A stretch of 64,000 nucleotides of DNA from Neoceratodus forsteri. Lineage: Eukaryota > Chordata > Ceratodontiformes > Ceratodontidae. Every line of letters begins with the position of its first letter. Position 1 is the first letter of the stretch. A program made the translations under genes and the position numbers. Of this stretch, positions 56,291 to 64,000 are shown piece by piece. Under the pieces are notes generated by a model, which worked only from the letters and a program-made list of their open reading frames with translations, was not told the origin of the DNA and made no database searches. The stretch is taken from assembly GCA_016271365.2 (NCBI GenBank), contig CM028129.1, positions 1,005,343,501 through 1,005,407,500 of the forward strand, given 5' to 3'.

Positions 56291-57767
56291 ATGAGGAGGG
56301 GATGGACAAAGGAAACCCTTTTCTGGATATGCTGGAGGAAAGTAAGCGGGAGTCCTCTGTGGAGGCAGTAAAATTGTCTCCCCAGCTGGCCCTGGACCAG
56401 ATCCAGAAAGTAAGGGAGGTTTTAGCAGACTTTGCCCCCTTGTTTAGCACCAAGCCTGGACTAACCTTAGCGACTCACGATGTGGAGACAGGGACACAGA
56501 TGCCCATATGGCAGACAGCATAGTGGGTGTCAGAGGCTGTCCAAAAGGACATTAAGAGGGAAGTGGAGGAGATGCTGGATTTAGGGGTAATCCAGAGATC
56601 CCACAGCCCTTGGGCTTCACCCGAAGTCCTTGTGCCTAAGCCAGATGGCCCTACTCATTTCTGTGTGTACTATCGTGGACTGAATGCAGTCACAAAGTCA
56701 GACACCCACCCAGTGCCCAGGATGGATGAACTCCAGGACAAGTTGGGAGGGACGACCTACCTTACAACCTTTGACCTGACCAAGGAGTATTGGCAGGTAG
56801 AGTTGACAGACAGAGCTAGGGAGAGGTTGGCCTTCATCACTCCGATAGGCCCATTTGAATTTAAGGTAATGCCTTTTGGAATGAAGAATGCCCCGGTCAC
56901 TTTCCAAAGGTTGGTGAACCAGGTGTTAAATGGTGCTGAGGAGTATGCCGTGGCATACCTGGATGACATTGCCATCTTTAGTACAAACTGGAGGAACACC
57001 TATCCCACCTTAGGGAAGTGCTTGGCAGGATACAGAGGGCCAGGCTCACTGTCAAAGCCGAGAAGTGCCAGGTGGCCATGGGAGAAGTGGCATACCTCGG
57101 GCATGTGGTAGGCCGGGGACAGCTCCATCCTAACCAAATAAAGAGAGAGGTAATCCAGGTGTGGCCCAGACCAGAAACACAGAAGCAGGTCAGGAGTTTT
57201 CTAGGCACAGCAGGGTTCTACAGGAAATTTGTACCCAATTACAGTGCCCTGGCCACTCCCCTATCTGACTTGACAAAGAAAAGGATGCCCAAGAAAATTA
57301 CATGGGGCCCAGCCTGTGAGGAAGACTTTTCCAAACTAAAGGATGCACTGTGCAGTGCTCCTGTTTTGACAAATCCTGACTATAGCAAAACCTTTATAGT
57401 TCAGACTGACACCTCAGACATGGGTATTGGGGCAGTACTGAGTCAGACATCCAACCAAGGGACAGATCACCCAGTAGTGTACCTGAGTAGGAAGTTACTT
57501 CCCAGGGAGCAAGCATACTCCACGGTAGAAAAGGAGTGTCTTGCCATAGTGTGGGCCCTAAAGAAATTATAGTCTTACTTATATGGGCAGCATTTTGTGA
57601 TGCAGACTGACCACAACCCCCTGATTTGGCTGACGCAGATGGGAAAGAACAATGGTAGATTGCTATGATGGAGTCTTGCTTTGTGAGGGTATGATATGAC
57701 AATTGTACACAGGGCTGGAGCCAAAAATCAGAACTCAGAAAGGCTGTCTAGGGACTATGAGGAGTGA
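56290..57767 (+). pseudogene. Gypsy reverse transcriptase and RNase H
   Basis: A linker ('QIQKVREVLADFAPLFSTKP') ends at a TAG (56521-56523). Reverse transcriptase follows: 'EEMLDLGVIQRSHSPWASP', 'LVPKPDG', 'YLTTFDLTKEYWQVEL', 'FKVMPFGMKNAPVTFQRL' and 'YAVAYLDDIAIFS' with YLDD intact. A frameshift near 56995 moves to the frame 57018-57572, with 'RSFLGTAGFYRKFVPNYSAL'. RNase H follows: 'FIVQTDTSDMGIGAVLSQ', 'YSTVEKECLAIVWALKKL', a stop, then 'QTDHNPLIWL' and 'IVHRAGAKNQNSERLSRDY'. The enzyme would copy element RNA into DNA. Pol ends near 57767, 68 bases before the 3' LTR. Confidence 0.92.
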
Positions 57768-57820
57768 ACTGATTTGGGAAGCTCATCCCATGCAAGGGAT
57801 AGAGCCCCCAAATTCAGTTT

Positions 57821-57834
57821 AGGTGGGAAGGAAT
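57821..57834 (+). promoter_or_regulatory. Polypurine tract
   Basis: AGGTGGGAAGGAA followed by T lies directly upstream of the 3' LTR start at 57835, the place where plus-strand DNA synthesis is primed. Confidence 0.75.
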
Positions 57835-58947
57835 TGTGACACTTGGACAGCTGGTTCTGATCACTGTATCAGTTTTTGTAACACAAAAATGGGTTATGAA
57901 CTGTCTCTCTTGAGAAATGCTGAAACCGCATGTGAGATGACACATACACACACAGGTTTTAGATACAAGGTGTTACCTGGAAGACCCAAAGCTAATTATA
58001 GACTTTAACTAAGTTAATTATAGCTGTAGTTGCTAAGAGGGAAAATCAAAAACTTTTATAACGCTTAGAGGAAGAAGAGCAGGGTATGACATTTTACTGC
58101 GAAGTCATAAAAGATGCTTTGAAGTCCTGGAAAGGGGAAACTGATCATAGGTCAGAGAGTCATTTGAAGAACATGAGTTATGCTGAGGTTGCAGAATTTA
58201 ATACTAGGAAAAGACATCCTGTTTTTATATAAATATATTTTTTTATATATTCTGACAGGGAGAAGCTAGGAAACCTCATGCAAAGAGGTGGGCAACGCCA
58301 GCTTTTAAACATTATTCTGTTTTACTTCAGAGACACTTTTATCTAGACTCTGACAAAGAAACATCATTGAGCACTTTAAGCAGGTATTTAGAGAGACAGA
58401 GGCAAATCTAAGTAGTGTAGTAGGAATTGCACTGTTAAAACCTTTTTTGTTTAAGAGATTTGTGTGTCTTGCGATATAGTAGTTCTGTATTTTATGTGTT
58501 ACATATTTTTTATCTAGTTTAGTAAAACTCTATTTTTAGAGCTTACTTGGTCTGTCTTTGATTTCTTTCCTTTACAAGTAGAGTATATATGGTTAAAGCA
58601 GACACTGTACATAAGCTTGAATGGTGATACCAAACTGGAAAAAGGTAAGCGGTTTAAATCTGAGGTCTTTTATTACAGTTTTTAAGGGTTCATTTCTGTA
58701 CACCTAGTTAGATGCCCATAGGCAAAGATCTCTGGCCCCCCGAAGACAGAATTATCTGAGCCTGTGCACTGGGTATGCTAGCAAGAGGTTCACAGCTTGA
58801 ATCCCTCCAAGATTTGAAACCAAAGGTTGATTTGAATCCACAAAAACAGACAAGAGAGTTACCTTGTTCTGTTAACTGTTCACAAGACTGCGCTCGGAGG
58901 TTGGCACTTTGGGAGTACAGTGTTGACCTGCTGAGTGGGTTTTGACA
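57835..58947 (+). repeat. 3' LTR
   Basis: 1113 bp, uninterrupted, TGTGACAC to TTGACA. It aligns with both parts of the 5' LTR and gives the reference for what the 5' LTR lost (58222-58402, including an AT-rich 'ttttatataaatatattt' stretch that could hold the TATA box). Confidence 0.9.
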
Positions 58948-58952
58948 GACAG
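58948..58952. repeat. Target site duplication GACAG (right)
   Basis: Matches 50041-50045 on the left of the element. Confidence 0.85.
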
Positions 58953-60009
58953 GACCTTGATTTAATGCTTCATCTGAAGGACAGATCTCATCCAAAGAAC
59001 ATTAAACATACTATATGGATGCTACCTGGTTAAAACTTCCAACTGATCAGAGGGGAATGCAAAGGGCTAGAGGATCACTTTTATTGGCCCATGCAGTTTA
59101 GAGCTCATATTAAGCACTTTTCTCAGTTCTGCAAAATTATGAAGCCTTTTGTTTGGACCTGTACTCTCCTATCTGTAAAAGAAGACTAAGAATAACATGC
59201 AAGAAGAAGTTGGAATGCCCTGTATATAATTTCCTGGATACTATAAATGATAGGGTCCATGTACTCAGGACCGAATATTGAGCATTTTCCCCTATTTTTG
59301 GCAAAATACTTGCATATTTAAAAATGTTACAAAAAGTACCCCAAAGCTCGTGCTAATCCCTGGATGATCACCCTCTGATTTCATCATTTTCCACCCTCCA
59401 TTACACTCCTCTATCCTCCTGCACATTTCTAAAAAAAAAAAATGTTGGTTCTGGCTAGCACCTAGCCAGGAGCTGACAATGTTTTTTTTCCAGTAGCGTC
59501 ACCCAGTCTGACTACTTCAGTACTCAGCACTATGAAATTTAGTAGATGTCCCCTCTCCTGAACCCTGATCCATAATTTGGGGTGGGTGCAATGCTGAAGT
59601 TTACATTTTAACTCAGTTGCCTGCTCCATAATGCTCCCAATCTCATTCATTCATGGTACGGTCATTGGACAGTACTAGTGACTGGATGTGTTACTAGAAG
59701 GGCAAAGACATTACCGTCATTAGTCTGCCTATCATCATCACTGATACTAACAACTCTGCCCCCCCCCCAAGTAACATGCCAAATCACTAGGACAGTTAGA
59801 AGACTGTACTATAAATCAGATTGGGTGCATTGTAGGATGGGCGCATCCAAGTTAAATTCTGGAAATTAGAGCATTCCCCTGCTGCCTCATGGTTTGGGAG
59901 TTAAAAATGGATTCTTTTTAAAATAGATAGGGGCATAAATAGTGCAGAATGTAAAATTAAGTAAAGATAAGAGCATCAGTATGGACTTCTGGAGGTGCTG
60001 ATCAGTTGC
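58953..60009. other. Unassigned right flank of the Gypsy element
   Basis: No coding signal. An A run lies at about 59431 and a C run at 59761-59768. No recognised repeat. Confidence 0.4.
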
Positions 60010-60545
60010 CCAGTCAAACAATTTATATCTGGTAGGTCTGAAAAGACCTCCCTGCCACAAACTCATGCTGTTTACTATCTTGTAGACCACTGCTCTCTAT
60101 GTAGTCCATAAGGTCCTCTTTGATCATTGACTCCTTCAATTTACCCATTACAGATTTAAGGTTGACAAGTCGGTAATTCTCTGGTTGTTCCTTGTCCCTC
60201 TTCTTGTGTAGCAGGACCATGTCTGCTACCCTCCATTCTTTTGGAGCTACCCATCTGAAATGAGCTATTGAATAGTCCCTAATAGGAGTTCAGCCGGGTC
60301 CACAGCGAACTCCTTGAGCATCCTTGGGTGCATCCCTTTCAGTCCTGGGGCTTTATCTACCTTTAGGGCTGCAAGCCCTTTCTTGACCCTTTCTGTGGTA
60401 AATACTGGCTGCCTCATTTCAAGAATGCTCCTGACAGTTGCCACGGTGCCACTTTCAGGCAGGGGTCCACTGTCTTCCCTTGAGAAGACAAAGCAGAAGT
60501 AATACTTTCTGATGGTAAACAATTTACATTTCTGAGAACAGTGCA
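60010..60545 (-). mobile_element. CR1-like LINE reverse transcriptase fragment
   Basis: The minus-strand frame 60549-60265 reads 'ALKVDKAPGLKGMHPRMLKE', the start of a CR1-type reverse transcriptase (usual form PGPDGIHPR.LKE). The frame 60220-60023 continues 'LLHKKRDKEQPENYRLVNLK', 'SVMGKLKESMIKEDLMDYIE' and 'QHEFVAGRSFQT'. A gap of lost frame lies between. Both ends are truncated; no catalytic YADD/FADD is included. Confidence 0.78.
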
Positions 60546-61532
60546 GCACTAGTCCAGGATATTAAGTTATGTCATGGTACGTGTGTCAAGAAGACAGAAG
60601 CTTATAAAAATTTCAAAAACATGTAACTTACTTCAGAAACTAACCTGAAATGCGAAGCAAATGTCCATGTTAATGTTTGTTTGGGCTAACTTTTGACTAT
60701 ATGATCTAGCCAACATGTATGAACAGATACTTTTAAGTCACTCTTCTTACAGTAATGCACAGTTTAAATGTAGACAAGGTAGGTGGTTTGGTACGTGTTA
60801 CTGGACAAGTTTCAGTGTGCAGATTTTAGTGTCAACACCGGAACCCTTCTCTAGCTAAGGACCCATATAGTACAGTCTCTAATTTGCACCAGTTTCCAGT
60901 ACCACACCTGAGTGATAAAACTGTAGAAGATTAAAGCAACAAATATAAGCAAGTAATAGCTTTCATGAACATTAATCCTGAATACTGAACAGCATGTCTT
61001 TTGTATGAAAATAACAAGGCAGCTTGTCAAGCATTACAGTTGTTGTACATGTGTAGGCCTACAGATCATAAACAACTGTGGCACAGCTCATCCATCTTCA
61101 GAGACTTTTTGAGTGAAAAGTTTGCAACTTCATCATATAAACACAAATTGCAGTCACCGTTATCTAACCTCACTGTCCCTGTAATTCTGAAAGACAACTT
61201 TCTTTACAGAAAACTACACCAAGGGGAATTAGAGCTAGTTTCACCCCTTCCTCTGACTTTTGGATAACTCTGCCCGTATCTGCATACCCAGCACAAGCCT
61301 GGCCACATTCAAAGGGAGCAACAATGTGTCACCTGCAGTTCACACAGCAGATCCCCACAATAGTGACATGGCCTCTAGCCAGTGTTATCGCATCCCTCTG
61401 TCCATCTTTCCTTTATTAGCCAGCAATTCCAACCGTCTCCCACAGAACTGACTGTAGCACCTGAGAATGGCATGGAAATTCACTGTAGCTCTCCTCTAGA
61501 AGTGGCTGTGTGTTGCTTCTGTTCCCCAAAGA

Positions 61533-61551
61533 GCATGCTGGGAGTTGTAGT
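61533..61551 (-). promoter_or_regulatory. ZNF143/THAP11-like motif
   Basis: The minus strand reads ACTACAACTCCCAGCATGC, a near-exact match to the long form of the ZNF143 site. No gene start is apparent nearby; such sites also occur within dispersed repeats. Confidence 0.5.
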
Positions 61552-62759
61552 CTGATTTGCAATGTGAGTTTCGAGTTGTCATCATCAATAGGCAGAAAGT
61601 GGAGCTGTACGGGTCTATAATTTGCCCCTGCTAGTCCCAGGTCCTAGAACATGACCAAAAAGTCCTGCAGTAGGTTTCAGCAGGGCCAGATAGATTGGTG
61701 CAAATGACTACATGTGTGACAGGGCTCTGATTTGGATATGCTGTTGAGTGGTTCATAGCAAATGGCTGAGTCGTCATTATGTTTCTCTGGTGGGCACTTG
61801 AGCTGGTCATACAGACTTTTAGAAGTCACAAACATTCTCCACTGTGAATATGTTCATTAATAAAACTTTGACTCACATGGGGGTGCTTGGATAGTTGAAG
61901 ATCCTTGGTAAATGTATTGAACTGCTTGATGCAGACTATACTCAGTAGAAGGACAGGCAAGCTGAGTGGCATTTATACAGTAAAACAGAGAATTCAGTAC
62001 CTTATACTGTCTTTTTTTACAAGGGCTGGTTTGTCTTTAGCTAATGTTTCTTTCTGATCTAGCTTCGTGTAGCACCATGCTCCATGATGTCCTTGGCAGT
62101 TTTATGAATGAGCAGCATGAGCGAGTATGCCTTTGTGCCACATGCCGGGTGAAAGTTTTCCCATGTATCTCTCTTTACAGCATGAATGTGCTGTTACTAG
62201 TCAGGCTACCATGCTTGTGTGGATATGTTCTGTCTTGCTGTGAAGTCCAGTATTTTGTGAAAGTCTTTGAAATGTCTAACCCTCGTAGTCACACACTGTG
62301 TTAAACATTGTGTTTATTGTGTGTAATGCTCGTTTTCATGTTCATAACTAAACTGAGGCTGTCAAGAATACAGGAGAAAATCCCTGTCTGTGTGTGCTGC
62401 TTCCAGCATCTGTGTATTTGGATGATACTCATGTCAGATTGCTGTTTGACCCAAATAACCATAGAATTCACGTAGTGCACTCAATAAGGTGATGCCGATT
62501 GTGAAATTTGCCAATATGCAGTAAAAATGGTTATTTTACTTTTAAGTGGCTAAATATGCTGTGCTCTTATACTTCTAAATCAATTATGGTTCACGCTCAA
62601 ATATAACGACACATGCCAGATGTTTTGCTGCCCTATTTGCTCCAAATTGCAGATCACAAAAAGGTTCTTTATCACTGATCACTCCAGTGATTATGCGAAC
62701 CCCAACAGAGGAGATCTTCGCAGGATATACCGTTGCTGCAGCGACTCCCACATCGCGAA

Positions 62760-62815
62760 CACCACCACAGCGACAGGAATTTGGCAAAATCCATCCGTCG
62801 CTATGGTGGTCTGTT
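62760..62815. repeat. Imperfect hairpin
   Basis: ACCACCACAGCGAC and GTCGCTATGGTGGT pair with one mismatch over 14 bp with a loop of about 25 bases. A second perfect 10-bp inverted pair, ACAGTCGGCA and TGCCGACTGT, lies at about 62970 and 63011. Confidence 0.6.
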
Positions 62816-63789
62816 TGGTGATTGGGACTGCCTTGCTGGGTGTTTGCCTCCCCTCTCCGTCCAACTCTAACTCAGAGTTAGAATCCTAGAGACCGGGGAG
62901 TGTGGGGGGGTTCGGGAGGCACAGCATCCCGATGGATGCATGGAGGCATCCCTGACACTGCAATGCCAACAGTCGGCACTGTGGCTGTCACTGTCGGGGA
63001 TGTCTTCCTGCCGACTGTCACTGCAGCATGGGTAAACCATTCGCAGTCATATCTATTTACCAAGGCTGCCAAGTTCGAGTTAAGAGTTCTGGAAATAAGT
63101 TTTGTTTTGGACTGCAATTCTGTGGAGTACATACCATATATAGAAATACCGTATATGTGAAACTACATTTTTAAGTTTTCAAAGTGGCACACTCAAAAGC
63201 GGTATGACAGAAGTCAGTTTATATTCAACCGCAAGCAGACTTTGTTACAAAAGCAATAAGTAGATACACATGAGTTCTTAATGAAGCAGAGACTAAACAA
63301 ATATAAAATCACATCTGGAATGGTTTTCAATTACTGAGAGCAGTTTTTACCTCTTTAAAAGCTGAGAAGAAATGACAAGGATTAGACAGCTCACACTCAA
63401 TACTACTGTGAGTTTGAGCAATTAAAACACTCTGACTTGCAACAGTAAGAGAAAAAAACCTGAGGTAAGTTTTTTTTAATGAAGTCTTATTCCTACTCAG
63501 CACTGAAAGTATGTCACAGTTTTGTCAGGAAAAAGTGTGAGCTGCTGTACCTGATACAAACAGCTGTTTGTCAAATGTCCTCTAACTCTCTATTGCATCC
63601 ACAAAGAGAGTTTTTTTAAATGCCCTGCAGAAAAGTCTCCGACAGGAGCACTCAACCACACAGGGAAGCTCCACTGTGCCAGAGATCAGTATTTGTAAAC
63701 CACCATGCTCCCAGTTTGCCAGTCCCTACCTGAACCATCTCGATCACCATGACTTATGTGTGCCTACTGAATGGGCTTCACAAACAGAT

Positions 63790-63831
63790 TCACACACACA
63801 CACACACACACACACATATGCACACACATAC
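63790..63831. repeat. (CA)n microsatellite
   Basis: A CA dinucleotide run with a short interruption (atatg) near its right end. Confidence 0.9.
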
Positions 63832-64000
63832 AACTAAGTGAATTTAGTCCCTTATCAGGTTTTGCAAACCTCCCCCACCCAGTTTGTCCCTCTGTGACTC
63901 TGTAAGTCCCCTGGTTTTCAAGTCTCTGCAGATAGTGCACTACAGCATGCTGCCGTTGAAATACAATTCACTGTGATTAAATTGTCCAGTTGCTGTGTAT

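Larger units (their letters stand above)
50046..58947 (+). mobile_element. Ty3/Gypsy LTR retrotransposon, Gmr1-like
   Basis: Two LTRs (50046-51995 and 57835-58947) begin TGTGACAC and end in TGACA. The 5-bp target duplication GACAG lies at 50041-50045 and 58948-58952. A polypurine tract (AGGTGGGAAGGAA) ends just before the 3' LTR. Internal order is gag, protease, integrase, reverse transcriptase, RNase H. Integrase upstream of reverse transcriptase is the unusual order of the Gmr1 group described from Atlantic cod, and the reverse of normal Ty3/Gypsy. No envelope-like frame is seen between RNase H and the 3' LTR. The coding part is broken by many lesions. A Harbinger-like piece sits in the 5' LTR and a hAT-like element between protease and integrase. 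Confidence 0.9.
60546..63785. other. Unassigned interval
   Basis: No gene or recognised element. Short inverted repeats lie at 62760-62815 and 62970-63022. A ZNF143-like motif lies at 61533-61551. Open frames up to 89 codons (62620-62889) show no domain I know; one ends in a hydrophobic stretch ('VVCLVIGTALLGVCLP'), which could be chance. Confidence 0.35.

Noticed and set aside
57768..57834. Envelope-like gene in the Gypsy element
   Set aside because: Only 67 bases lie between the end of RNase H and the 3' LTR, and the gag-to-integrase interval holds no envelope-like frame.
62620..62889. 89-codon frame with cysteines and a hydrophobic C-terminal stretch
   Set aside because: No family recognised, no splice or promoter evidence; the hydrophobic stretch may be chance. 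Mentioned only within the unassigned interval.
1..64000. CRISPR arrays, rRNA or functional tRNA genes
   Set aside because: None seen; the tRNA-like sequences found are degenerate SINE heads without a full cloverleaf.

Overview
The window looks like intergenic or intronic DNA of a vertebrate, and almost everything recognisable in it is transposable-element sequence. I found no exon of a host gene that I could defend, and no rRNA, tRNA gene or CRISPR array. The mix points to an amphibian, perhaps a caecilian: CR1 and L2 LINEs, a LINE carrying a 2A peptide, Penelope-like elements, a Gmr1-type Ty3/Gypsy element, large Harbinger DNA transposons and tRNA-derived CORE SINEs. Penelope-like and Gmr1-like elements are rare or absent in mammals and birds. 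The species call is inference only.

Layout. 0.25-2 kb: palindromic non-autonomous Harbinger-like element. 2.4-4.1 kb: unclassified repeats, a palindrome and a LINE 3' end. 4.4-6.8 kb: decayed Penelope-like element on the minus strand (reverse transcriptase and GIY-YIG parts). 7.8-18.6 kb: near full-length minus-strand CR1 LINE, split by a 6.8 kb Harbinger element (9397-16197) that holds three gene relics: a DDE transposase and two different SANT/Myb-like proteins. 18.6-28 kb: SINEs, LINE fragments and low-complexity repeats. 28.1-29.3 kb: a 302-bp inverted-arm structure of Penelope type. 29.4-34.4 kb: plus-strand LINE with tandem 5' repeats, a 2A-like motif, endonuclease and reverse transcriptase. 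34.4-41.6 kb: foldback elements, SINEs and featureless DNA. 41.7-49.1 kb: a second transposase-bearing Harbinger with an L2 and a CR1 LINE nested inside. 50.0-58.9 kb: Ty3/Gypsy element with both LTRs and a 5-bp target duplication; its integrase lies upstream of the reverse transcriptase. 59-64 kb: a CR1 fragment and sequence I cannot assign.

None of the elements looks active. All show frameshifts, stop codons or catalytic changes. The nesting gives relative ages: CR1 is older than the Harbinger inside it; the second Harbinger is older than the L2 and CR1 inside it; the Gypsy element is older than the Harbinger-like piece in its 5' LTR and the hAT-like element in its protease-integrase interval. 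Boundaries of LINE pieces are approximate unless a target duplication is given.
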